In this document: positions 25,533 through 33,340 of the stretch, in pieces
How the letters are laid out: each line of letters starts with the position of its first letter
How positions within the stretch are numbered: the first letter of the stretch is position 1
NCBI RefSeq assembly: GCF_004362215.1
Contig: NZ_SNWR01000002.1
Span: forward strand, 2,356,001 to 2,420,000
DNA: 64,000 nucleotides
DNA from: Paractinoplanes brasiliensis
Lineage (GTDB): Bacteria; Actinomycetota; Actinomycetes; Mycobacteriales; Micromonosporaceae
Direction: 5' to 3'
The notes under the pieces: generated by a model
What the model was told of the DNA's origin: nothing
Seen by the model: the letters and a program-made list of their open reading frames with translations, nothing else
Databases searched by the model: none
Made by a program: the position numbers and the translations under genes

Positions 25533-26591
25533 ATGGCTGACTTCCGAACGGTGACCTACGGGGCGGAGTTCCACCGGCTGCTGCAGCGGGTGGCCGGGCA
25601 CGCGCCCGACGCCGAGCTGGCCGCGGCCCGGCTGGCGCTGGCCGAGGGCCGCGTCGGTGATGTCGCCCGCGCGGTGGGGACGATCACCGCAGCGGCCGGG
25701 CTCGCCCCCACCGACGAGGAGTTCGCGCTGCTGGCCGCGGCCGAGCCGGAATCGGTCACGGACCTGTCGGACACCCGCCCGGGTCAGTGGCCGATGCCCG
25801 CCGTCGACTTCCAGCCGACCGCTCCGGCCGACGCCGGACTGTTCGCCCCCGAGGCCCCGCCGCCACTGCTCGACCTGACCGCTGTGCCGTACGAGTTCGT
25901 CGCCGCCGTCACCGACGAGACCGACCAGCGGGCCGTCGAGGCGATGAGCCGCGTTCCCGGCGCGCGGGCGCTGTGGCGGGCCTGGCGGCTGAGCGACCCG
26001 CGGGACACCCCCGCACGGGTGTTCGTGCTCGCCGCCGACGTGCCGGGGGCGGACCTGCCGGTGGTGGCGGCGCTGCTGCAGGCCGAGACGGGCGCCGCGG
26101 TCGAGGCTTACGCGCCGGGTGACGAGCTGCCCGCCTATCAGGTGCAGGCCCGGGGCGCGGCCGCGCTGCTGTGGGCGGACGAGGAGGCGTACGGGATCGG
26201 CATTGCCCGGGTCTTCGACGGTGTCGACCCGGTGACCGGGCCGTGGTTCGCGCCCGGCCATCCCGTGCTGGACGGCGCCGAACGCGACCGGGTCGGCCGT
26301 TATCTGGAAGGCGGCCGGCCGGTGCTGATGACGACGCAGCGGATGGCCGACGTCGTCGAACCGGCCCGGGGCGCGGTGGTGCCGATGTCGTACCGCACCG
26401 ACGGCGTCTGGGTGTGGACCGACACCGTCACCTACTACCTGCGTACCCACGGTCTGGCCCCGGACCCGGAGCTGCTGGCCCACGTTCGCGGCCGTGAGTT
26501 CCGCGCGCCGGTCGTCGACGACGTGGCCGAGCACCGTACGCTCGCGGCCCTGTTCCGCCCGGCAGCGGCCGGCCCGGTGGGTGTGCGCTGA
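25533..26591 (+). CDS. Uncharacterised protein, paralogue of the next gene; candidate effector-associated or immunity protein
   Basis: I do not recognise this family. The 352-residue product starts at the ATG at 25533; a longer in-frame extension would run through the repeat array and is unlikely. Residues 1-75 form an Ala-rich helical region. Residues about 110-345 share a domain with the product of 26594-27295, including PPLLDLT, ALWRxWRLS, VVPMSYRTDGxWVWT and YYLRxHGLAPDPELLAH. No signal peptide or membrane segment is seen, so it is probably cytoplasmic. It lies 196 bases after the giant gene and two bases before its paralogue. Position next to a polymorphic-toxin-like gene makes an immunity or accessory role possible, but nothing in the sequence proves it. 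Confidence 0.7.
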   Translation: MADFRTVTYGAEFHRLLQRVAGHAPDAELAAARLALAEGRVGDVARAVGTITAAAGLAPTDEEFALLAAAEPESVTDLSDTRPGQWPMPAVDFQPTAPADAGLFAPEAPPPLLDLTAVPYEFVAAVTDETDQRAVEAMSRVPGARALWRAWRLSDPRDTPARVFVLAADVPGADLPVVAALLQAETGAAVEAYAPGDELPAYQVQARGAAALLWADEEAYGIGIARVFDGVDPVTGPWFAPGHPVLDGAERDRVGRYLEGGRPVLMTTQRMADVVEPARGAVVPMSYRTDGVWVWTDTVTYYLRTHGLAPDPELLAHVRGREFRAPVVDDVAEHRTLAALFRPAAAGPVGVR

Positions 26592-26593
26592 GC

Positions 26594-27295
26594 ATGGAGC
26601 ACACGTACGTGCCGGCGCTGCCCGATCCCCGCACGTTCGGCTCGGCCGTGCCGCCGCTGCTCGACCTGACCGGGTTCGGCCCCGCCGACAACGAGGACCG
26701 GGCCGCCGTGGCCGCGGTCGCCGCCGAGCCGGGTGCGGTCGCGCTGTGGCGGAGCTGGCGGTTGTCACCCGCGTCGGCGCCGGAGAGGGTGTACGTGGTG
26801 GAGACCCGCGGTGCGCCGCCGGCTTTCGAGGCCGAGGTCTACGCCCCCGGGGAGGCATTGCCCGCGAGCACCCGGGCGGCGCGCAACGCGGGCGCGCTTC
26901 TGTGGACAGCCCATCCCGTACGGCCGATCCGGGTGGCCCGGGTTTTCGACTCCGGCGGCGGGTTCGCTGCCGGGCACCCGCGGCTCGGGGCCGGGGAACG
27001 GGAACGGGTGGCCGGTTACCTGGAGGCGGGGGCGGCGGTGCTGGGAACCGAGGGGCGGCTGCCCGACGTGGTCGAGCCTGGCCGGGGCGAGGTGGTGCCG
27101 ATGAGCTACCGCACCGACGGTCAGTGGCTGTGGACCGAGTCGGTCGGGTACTACCTGCGGGCGTACGGGCTGGCCCCGGAACCGGATCTGCTGGCGCACG
27201 TGCTCGCCGCCGGGGAACGGCCGGTGGTCGACGCGGCCGGCGAGCACCGGGCCCTGGCGGTGCTGTTCGGCTCGCACGCCCTGGTGGCGCAGTGA
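26594..27295 (+). CDS. Uncharacterised protein, tandem paralogue of the preceding gene
   Basis: This 233-residue protein corresponds to the C-terminal two thirds of its upstream neighbour. It shares PPLLDLT, ALWRSWRLS, the Tyr/Ala-rich YAPGEALP block, VVEPGRGEVVPMSYRTDG and YYLRAYGLAPEPDLLAH. It lacks the helical N-terminal extension. The two genes are separated by only two bases, and its stop overlaps the next start as GTGA, so all three are one transcriptional unit. The duplication suggests dosage or specificity diversification, as seen for immunity genes, but the function is unknown. It is probably cytoplasmic. Confidence 0.7.
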   Translation: MEHTYVPALPDPRTFGSAVPPLLDLTGFGPADNEDRAAVAAVAAEPGAVALWRSWRLSPASAPERVYVVETRGAPPAFEAEVYAPGEALPASTRAARNAGALLWTAHPVRPIRVARVFDSGGGFAAGHPRLGAGERERVAGYLEAGAAVLGTEGRLPDVVEPGRGEVVPMSYRTDGQWLWTESVGYYLRAYGLAPEPDLLAHVLAAGERPVVDAAGEHRALAVLFGSHALVAQ

Positions 27296-28176
27296 CCATC
27301 TTCGTGTCGGTCGCCTCCTACCGCGACCCGGAACTGGTGCACACCGTGCGCGACTGCCTGGCCCGGGCGACCCGCCCCGACGAGCTGCGCATCGTGGTGA
27401 ACTGGCAGCACCTCGGCGACGAGGACGTGTCGGCGCTGACCGGCGACCCGCGGGTCGAGCTGCTCGAGTTCGACGCCCGGCAGAGCCTCGGCGCCTGCTG
27501 GGCCCGTGCCCAGGTGATGCGCCACTACGCCGGCGAGGACTGGTTCCTGCAGGTCGACAGCCACACCCGCTTCGCCCCGGGCTGGGACGAGCGGGTGCTG
27601 GCCCTGGCGGCCGGAACCGGAGCGCCGAAACCGGTCATCACCTGCTATCCGCCCATGTACGAGCCGGGCGCCGAGTTCGCCGGGGGTGACGTGCCCACCG
27701 AGACCGTGGTCACCAGCTGGTCCGGCGACGGCCTGCCCGTCTTCGGCCAGCGGGAACTTCCCGTGCTCGACGGCCGCCCGGTCCCGGCCCGGTTCGTCGC
27801 CGGCGGGTTCCTGTTCGCGCCCGGCAGCCTCGTGCGCGAGGTTCCGTACGACCCGTACCTGTACTTCCACGGCGAGGAGCTGACCGTCTCGCTGCGCGCG
27901 TACACCTGGGGTTACGACCTGTTCCACCCGACCGAGGCGCTGGCCTGGCACTACTACATCCGCGAGGGCAGCCCCCGGCACTGGAGCGACCACCCCGACG
28001 CCTGGGTCGCCCGCGACAAGGCAAGCCGGCGCCGGGTCAACACGCTGCTGCGGCACCCCAACCACGGCCGGTACGGACTGGGCCGGGTCCGCTCGCTGGC
28101 CGACTACGCCGACTGGTCAGGCTGTCACTTCGCCCGCCGGCGGTGGACCGACTGGCGCGCGCCCGCGGCGGTCTGA
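27292..28176 (+). CDS. GlcNAc-type polypeptide glycosyltransferase (PF11397/GT60-like)
   Basis: This 294-residue enzyme starts with a GTG that overlaps the upstream stop (GTGA). Its N-terminus, TIFVSVASYRDPELVHTV, is the hallmark of the GlcNAc-transferase family PF11397 (Skp1-type GT60 relatives). It is followed by DSHTRFAPGWDERVL with a DxH-type metal and sugar-nucleotide motif (residues about 86-100), and by FHGEELTVSLRAYTWGYDLFHP near the catalytic end. No membrane segment is present, so it should be cytosolic. Eukaryotic relatives add GlcNAc to hydroxyproline in proteins. Coupling to the giant-effector cluster, whose product has very long Pro/Thr/Ser linkers, suggests that protein as acceptor; this is inference. 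Confidence 0.82.
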   Translation: MTIFVSVASYRDPELVHTVRDCLARATRPDELRIVVNWQHLGDEDVSALTGDPRVELLEFDARQSLGACWARAQVMRHYAGEDWFLQVDSHTRFAPGWDERVLALAAGTGAPKPVITCYPPMYEPGAEFAGGDVPTETVVTSWSGDGLPVFGQRELPVLDGRPVPARFVAGGFLFAPGSLVREVPYDPYLYFHGEELTVSLRAYTWGYDLFHPTEALAWHYYIREGSPRHWSDHPDAWVARDKASRRRVNTLLRHPNHGRYGLGRVRSLADYADWSGCHFARRRWTDWRAPAAV

Positions 28177-30284
28177 CCGGCCTTCGGGGCGTGTTCCGGG
28201 GCGTCCAGGCCGTGCGCCTTCAGAGCGGCCCGGCTGAAACCCGGGCGGGGCGTCGCGGCGTCGTCGGCGGCCGGGACGGTGACCGCGAAGACGGCGCCGT
28301 GCGGCTCGTTCGGCCGGTAGCTGATGCCGAGCCCGCTGGCGTCGACGAGCTGCCGCACCAGATAGAGGCCGAGCCCGGTGCCCGAGGTGGTGGTGGCGAC
28401 GCCGCTGTCGGCGCGGGCGAACCGGTCGAACAGCCGCGGCACGAACGCCTCAGGAACACCCTCGCCGTGGTCGGCGATCCGGATCTCGACGTGGTCGTGC
28501 CGGTTGGCCAGGGTCACCACGATGGGCGGCTCGCCGTACTTGGTGGCGTTGGCCAGCAGGTTGCCCAGGATCAGCTCGAGCAGCTTGCGGTCGGCCATCC
28601 CGTACGTCTGATCCGGGGCGACCACGGTGATCGGGGTGGTCTCGCCGGCCTGGTGCGACCCGACCACGCCGCGGACCAGCTGCGTCAGCTCGAGGCGGGT
28701 GGGGCGGGCCCGCATCGCCCCGGCGTCCAGACGGGCCAGGGTCAGGACGTCGTTGACCAGGTCGCTGGCCCGGTGCCCGGCGGAGGTGATGCGGGAGACG
28801 TCGGCGTGCTTGTCCTGGTCGGGGGCGACGTCCCAGTCCTCCAGCAGCAGCTCGCCCAGCCCCACGATCTTGGTCAGCGGCTGCTGGACGTCGTGGCTGA
28901 GCATGGCGATGAAGTCGGCCAGGTTCGCGTTGGCCTCCTGCAGCTGGTGGGCCCGCTGGGCCAGCTCCGCCTCGTTGGACAGGCGGGCGCGCTCCAGCGC
29001 GTGCCGTTCGGTCATGTCGACGATCTGGGTGGCGAAGTACGTGGGCCGGCCGTCGTGGTCCCGCAGCAGCGCGTTGGTCGTCGAGGTCTCGATGACGTGC
29101 CCGTCGGCGTGGAGGTAGCGGACCTCCACGCGGAAGCCGTCGACGCGCTCCCGCAGGCAGTCCCGGGCGTGCTCCCAGATCACCCCGGCGTCGTCGGGGT
29201 GGGTGATCTCGGTGTACCGGCGGCCGATCAGGTCGCGTTCGGTACGCCCGAACAACACGCACGCGGCCGGGTTGACCCGCACGTACCGGCCCTGGGTGTC
29301 GATCAGGGTCATGCCGATGGCGGAGTCGTCGAACACCTTGCGGAACCGTTGCTCGCTGATTGCCAGGTCCTGGAGGCTGCGCCGGGCCCGGGCGATGGCC
29401 CCGACGACCAGCAGCCCCACCGCGGCCGCGCCACCCAGGGCGGCACGGCCGGCGAGCTCGTTGCCGGCTTGCGCCGCGTACAGCACGTCCTCGTTGACGG
29501 TGGCCGACAGCCGCCATGGTGTTCCCTCGATGGGGGCCGAGGAGTACCGCCACCACTTCCCGCCCGCCTGGTACCGGCCGTGGTCGCGCTGCTGCACGGC
29601 CTCGGCCAGGGGCCCGTTCTCCCGGGCGAGGGTGGAGATGCCGTTGTTCAGGCGACGGTTGGCGGCGACGATGCTGCCGGTCGAGTCGACCAGCTGCACC
29701 TGCGCGCCGGACGACGTCAGGGCGCTGCTCAGGTACGCCGACAGGGGGCTTTCGCGGATGGCCACCGCGCCCGAGAACACCCGCCGGCCCGACGCCGACT
29801 CGAACGGCACAGCGAAGGCGACGACCGGCACGCTCCGGACCGCCGACCGCACCACCGGCGACACGGCCGGCACCCCGTCTCGCAGGGCGGTGCGCAGATG
29901 GGCGTACTGCAGGGTCAGGTCCCGCCCGATGAGGGCGGGGTCGGAGGGCGTCACCTGCAACACCCGCCCGCGCGAATCGAGCAGGACGGCGGCCGGGTAG
30001 CCGAAGCCGGCGACCGCCTGGTTGAACTCGGCGGCCCTGACCTCGGCGCCGGCCAGCGACGCGCGGGCCTGCACCCCTTCCCGCTGGATGAGGTCGGCGG
30101 TGTAGCTCGTCACGAAGTCGCGCATCAGCCCGACGCGCAGCTCGTAGCGCTGCACGACCCCCTGGCGGCTGTTGTGCTGCTGCCACAGCAGCCCGCCCGT
30201 CGCAGCCGCGCCCACCAGCACCCACACCAGCAACGGCAACGCCGCGGACCGCCAATAGCTGAGCGCACTGTGCGCGAACCGCAT
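28125..30284 (-). CDS. Membrane sensor histidine kinase with extracytoplasmic sensor and PAS domain
   Basis: The 719-residue kinase has a transmembrane helix at about 13-35, an extracellular sensor domain (about 36-275) and a second membrane segment (about 285-305). A PAS domain starts at RFRKVFDDSAIGMTLIDTQG. A dimerisation helix carries the phosphoacceptor His in MLSHDVQQPLTKIVG. A complete HATPase domain has LLANATKYGE, DHGEGVP and TSGTGLGLYLVRQL. The H-box HDVQQP is the variant found in PAS-rich kinases rather than HELRTP. I chose ATG 30284 because the 81 upstream in-frame residues are Arg/Pro-rich and precede the first hydrophobic helix. No response regulator is adjacent, so it is an orphan. 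Its 3' end overlaps the convergent glycosyltransferase gene by 52 bases. Confidence 0.88.
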   Translation of the reverse strand: MRFAHSALSYWRSAALPLLVWVLVGAAATGGLLWQQHNSRQGVVQRYELRVGLMRDFVTSYTADLIQREGVQARASLAGAEVRAAEFNQAVAGFGYPAAVLLDSRGRVLQVTPSDPALIGRDLTLQYAHLRTALRDGVPAVSPVVRSAVRSVPVVAFAVPFESASGRRVFSGAVAIRESPLSAYLSSALTSSGAQVQLVDSTGSIVAANRRLNNGISTLARENGPLAEAVQQRDHGRYQAGGKWWRYSSAPIEGTPWRLSATVNEDVLYAAQAGNELAGRAALGGAAAVGLLVVGAIARARRSLQDLAISEQRFRKVFDDSAIGMTLIDTQGRYVRVNPAACVLFGRTERDLIGRRYTEITHPDDAGVIWEHARDCLRERVDGFRVEVRYLHADGHVIETSTTNALLRDHDGRPTYFATQIVDMTERHALERARLSNEAELAQRAHQLQEANANLADFIAMLSHDVQQPLTKIVGLGELLLEDWDVAPDQDKHADVSRITSAGHRASDLVNDVLTLARLDAGAMRARPTRLELTQLVRGVVGSHQAGETTPITVVAPDQTYGMADRKLLELILGNLLANATKYGEPPIVVTLANRHDHVEIRIADHGEGVPEAFVPRLFDRFARADSGVATTTSGTGLGLYLVRQLVDASGLGISYRPNEPHGAVFAVTVPAADDAATPRPGFSRAALKAHGLDAPEHAPKAGQTAAGARQSVHRRRAK

Positions 30285-30339
30285 ACTCCGCTGTTCGGCA
30301 CTCCGCCGTGACCGGCTGAGCGATTTGGCCGCCCGGGGT

Positions 30340-30611
30340 CGTATTGTTCGATCACGGCGCAACAAGAGGTTCCTGCTCGGGCTCGGCACCAGCCCGGCTG
30401 CACCAGCAACCTGCGCCCGTTTCGGCTGGACCGGCGGGCACCTGGCCGGCGCGGGCAGCGACCGTCTCGTCGACGCCCTGATCCTCTGGGGCACGGCCGA
30501 ACAGGCGCACCGGAACCGGGTGACCACCCGGGTGCAACTCCCCGCTACGCCGGCGCCTTCCCGGCCGACGCGCTCCGCGCCCTCGCCGCTGTCCTGCTGC
30601 GCGGAGCCTGA
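30340..30611 (+). pseudogene. Remnant of an LLM-class (F420-type) oxidoreductase, internally deleted and frameshifted
   Basis: Between the divergent kinase and cyclase genes lie fragments in different frames that match one family. The fragment RFLLGLGTSP (about 30369-30398) is the mid-N-terminal signature of luciferase-like F420-dependent oxidoreductases. It is followed directly by TSNLR in a second frame, then by RFGWTGGHLAGAGSDRLVDA and LILWGTAEQ (about 30417-30500) from the C-terminal part. A third frame closes with FPADALRALAAVLLRGA and a TGA at 30609-30611. More than a hundred residues that would normally separate the first two fragments are missing. No start codon context remains. It is a decayed gene, not an active enzyme. 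Confidence 0.6.
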
Positions 30612-30698
30612 CTCTCGGACAACCGTTCCCGCCGCTCACCGTCACAACATGTGGCGCAGGACGCACGGATCGTGGTCAGATCCGCGCCCGGCCGGACG

Positions 30699-32195
30699 AT
30701 GACTGTGCTCGTGATCAGACTTCGCCGGTGGCGATTGTGGCAGTGGTGGCTGCTCGGGGGTGGCATGGTCAGCGCGGTCTATCTGGCCATGCCCTCCGAG
30801 AACCCCTGGGCCTGGGCGCTGTACAGCGCCATCGGCTTCGTGTCGGCCGCGGCCCTGGTGGTCGGCGTGCGGCGCAACCGCCCGCGACGGCCGGGCCTGT
30901 GGTACTCGTTCGCGGCGGCCGTGACCCTCGCGGCGAGCGGCGACGTCATCTATCAGCTGCAGTACTTCTCGTGGGGCTGGGACACCTTCCCGGCGCCGGC
31001 CGACATCTCGTATCTCGCCGCCTATCCCCTTTACGCCCTGGGCGCGTACCAGCTGATCAAGGGCCGCATCTCGGGTCGTGACCGGGCGGGCCTGCTGGAC
31101 GCGGCGATCGTCTCGGTCAGCCTGTCCCTGCTCGCCTGGTCGTTCCTGATGCGCCCGATCGCCGCCGACGAATCGCTGAGCGTGCTGGAGCGGCTGGTGG
31201 CCCTCGCCTACCCCGCCGTCGACCTGCTGCTCCTGATCATGCTCGTCCGCCTGCTCACCACCCCGGGCGCACGCACCGCGAGCTACCGCCTGCTGGTGGC
31301 GGCCCTGGCGGCGCAGCTGGTCAGCGACATCGGCTTCGCCGTGGTCAACATGTTCACCGTCTACACCGACGGGGTCTTCGACGCGGGCTGGCTCGCCGCG
31401 TACGTGCTGCTGGCCGCGTCCGCGCTGCACCCCTCGATGCGGGCGCTGTCCGAGGTGGCGCCGGACCGGGCGGAACGGTTCACCCGTAACCGCCTGACCC
31501 TGCTGGCCGTGGCGGCGTTGCTGGCGCCGGTGGTGCTGATCGTGCAGGGCGTCACCACGCCGGACGACATCGACTGGCCGGCCATCGCGGGCAGCTCGGC
31601 CGTGCTGTTCCTGCTGGTGCTGGCGCGCATGTCCGGCCTGATCGCGCGGATCCAGGACCAGGCGGCCCAGCTGCGGGCGCTCGCGCACAACGACGCCCTC
31701 ACCGGGGTGCCGAACCGGCGGGCCTGGGACCTGGAGCTCAGCCGCGAGATGGCCAAGGCGGTCCGTTCCGGCGAGCCGGTCGCGGTGGCCCTGCTCGACC
31801 TGGACCACTTCAAGCAGTTCAACGACGCCAACGGCCACCCGGCCGGGGACCGGCTGCTCAAGGAGGCGGCGGCGGCCTGGAGCGACCAGCTGCGCACCGG
31901 CGACCTGCTGGCCCGCTACGGCGGCGAGGAGTTCGGCGTGCTGCTGGTCGGCGAGTCCGTCGCCGCGGCCCCGGCGATGCTGGAACGGATGCGAGCCGCG
32001 ACCCCGCTCGGCCGGACGTTCTCGGGCGGCCTCGCCGTGTGGGACGGCCACGAGATGCCCGAACAGTTGGTCGGCCGGGCCGACGAGGCCCTGTACGAGG
32101 CCAAGAACGGCGGCCGCGACCGCGTCGTGGCCGCCGGCCCGGTCCCAGCACCCGCAACCACGGCGTCCCCCGCAGCAGCCGGCGTGTCGGCCTGA
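30699..32195 (+). CDS. Membrane-bound GGDEF diguanylate cyclase
   Basis: This product of about 498 residues has nine or ten hydrophobic helices in the first 310 residues, forming an uncharacterised integral sensor. A short coiled linker (ARIQDQAAQLRALAHNDALTG) leads into a GGDEF domain. The signature is RYGGEEF near residues 406-412. An RTGD sequence five residues upstream is a complete inhibitory site (RxxD). It should make cyclic di-GMP from two GTP. I chose ATG 30699, 16 codons after a GTG at 30651, because hydrophobicity begins directly after it; neither start has a good ribosome site. No EAL domain is present. It is probably transcribed alone. Confidence 0.88.
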   Translation: MTVLVIRLRRWRLWQWWLLGGGMVSAVYLAMPSENPWAWALYSAIGFVSAAALVVGVRRNRPRRPGLWYSFAAAVTLAASGDVIYQLQYFSWGWDTFPAPADISYLAAYPLYALGAYQLIKGRISGRDRAGLLDAAIVSVSLSLLAWSFLMRPIAADESLSVLERLVALAYPAVDLLLLIMLVRLLTTPGARTASYRLLVAALAAQLVSDIGFAVVNMFTVYTDGVFDAGWLAAYVLLAASALHPSMRALSEVAPDRAERFTRNRLTLLAVAALLAPVVLIVQGVTTPDDIDWPAIAGSSAVLFLLVLARMSGLIARIQDQAAQLRALAHNDALTGVPNRRAWDLELSREMAKAVRSGEPVAVALLDLDHFKQFNDANGHPAGDRLLKEAAAAWSDQLRTGDLLARYGGEEFGVLLVGESVAAAPAMLERMRAATPLGRTFSGGLAVWDGHEMPEQLVGRADEALYEAKNGGRDRVVAAGPVPAPATTASPAAAGVSA

Positions 32196-32221
32196 CGCCC
32201 GCAGCGGGGCGACACCATGCT

Positions 32222-32289
32222 GCGGGCAACGCCGTGCAGGGCCAACGCCCTGCAGCGGGCAACACCCTGCAGCGGGCAACGCCGTGCAG
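32222..32289. repeat. About 17-base tandem repeats between convergent genes
   Basis: Four units of 16-17 bases with the core gcgggcaac(g/a)cc(g/c)tgca lie between the 3' ends of the cyclase and beta-lactamase genes. No ORF or hairpin terminator is convincing in 32196-32371. The remainder of that gap shows nothing else I can support. Confidence 0.75.
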
Positions 32290-32371
32290 CGGGGCGCGCG
32301 CGACAAGGCGTGGCGCCCTCATGCGGCCCAAGCGGCCGCTGACGCGCGTACACCGATCGGACAAGCGGTGT

Positions 32372-33289
32372 TCAGCGGCCCAATGCGGTGACGACGGCCC
32401 TGGTCGCTTCGGCGATCAGGGCGTCGGCCGACGGGGCGTCCGGCCTGCCGCGGTCGGACAGGATCGCGATGATCACGGGGCTGCCGGTGGGCGGCCAGAC
32501 GACCGCGATGTCGTTGCGGGTGCCGTAGCCCCCGCTGCCGGTCTTGTCGCCGACCTTCCATCCGGACGGCACGCCGGCCCGGATGTACGTGTCGCCGGTC
32601 GTGTTGCCGAGCAGCAGGTCGGTCAGCTTCTGCCGCCGGGGAGCGGGCAGGACGTCGCCGAGAACGAAGGCGCGCAGGTCGGCGCCGAGCGCCCGGGGCG
32701 TGCTCGTGTCCCGCTTGTCGCCTGGGACGGCCGTGTTCAGCGTGGGCTCGTACCGGCTCAGGTCTGTGGTGTTGTCCTTGATCTTCCGCAGTTCGCGCTG
32801 CACGCCCTCGGGGCCGCCGGTCAGGCGGAGCAACAGGTTGGCCGCGGTGTTGTCGCTGTGCTGCACCGCGGCGGCGATCAGCGCGTCGACCGTCATCCCT
32901 GTCTTCACGTGCTTCTCCGTGATCGGCGCCCACTCGAGCAGGTCGGCCCGCGTGTACCGGATGACGCGCCGCAGGTCGCCGTCGGAGAGACGCCTCAGCA
33001 GGACGGCCGCCAGCAACGCCTTGAACGTGGACGCGTGCGCGAAACGCTCGTCGGCGCGGTGGGTGACCGTACGGCCGTTGCCGGTGTCCAGCGCGTACAC
33101 CCCTAGACGCGCCCCGAACCGCCGCTCCAGCTCACCGAAGCGCTGAGGCTCGACCGAAGCCGAAGCCGAGCTCGATAGTGAGCTCGAGGCCGAAGCCGAA
33201 CTCGAACCCGACTCGACCGGGGACGCGGACGGCCCGGCACAACCGGCCACGAGAGCACAGATGAGCAATAAAGGGATAGCTCGTACCAT
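32372..33289 (-). CDS. Class A serine beta-lactamase, lipoprotein
   Basis: This 305-residue preprotein begins with a lipoprotein signal whose lipobox is LVAGC (Cys17). A Ser/Ala-rich spacer of about 28 residues precedes the mature enzyme domain. All class A motifs are present: S87-T-F-K90, S145-D146-N147, the omega-loop Glu in RYEPTLNTA (E181), and K249-T-G. It should hydrolyse beta-lactams by acyl-enzyme formation and is anchored on the outer face of the membrane. I preferred ATG 33289 to an in-frame start nine codons earlier because it begins directly before the signal helix. No BlaR/BlaI or AmpR-type regulator is adjacent. A strong hairpin upstream would insulate it from the GH16 gene. Confidence 0.93.
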   Translation of the reverse strand: MVRAIPLLLICALVAGCAGPSASPVESGSSSASASSSLSSSASASVEPQRFGELERRFGARLGVYALDTGNGRTVTHRADERFAHASTFKALLAAVLLRRLSDGDLRRVIRYTRADLLEWAPITEKHVKTGMTVDALIAAAVQHSDNTAANLLLRLTGGPEGVQRELRKIKDNTTDLSRYEPTLNTAVPGDKRDTSTPRALGADLRAFVLGDVLPAPRRQKLTDLLLGNTTGDTYIRAGVPSGWKVGDKTGSGGYGTRNDIAVVWPPTGSPVIIAILSDRGRPDAPSADALIAEATRAVVTALGR

Positions 33290-33301
33290 CTGCCCACCAT
33301 A

Positions 33302-33330
33302 GGGGCCGGGCACCACCGGCGCCCGGCCCC
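33302..33330 (-). terminator. GC-rich hairpin after the GH16 gene
   Basis: A perfect 10-base-pair inverted repeat (ggggccgggc at 33302-33311 and its complement at 33321-33330) with a nine-base loop lies 11 bases after the stop of the minus-strand GH16 gene. There is no T tract, which is common for actinomycete terminators. It also sits just upstream of the beta-lactamase start, so readthrough would carry it in the 5' leader. Confidence 0.7.
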
Positions 33331-33340
33331 GTCCGGTCGG

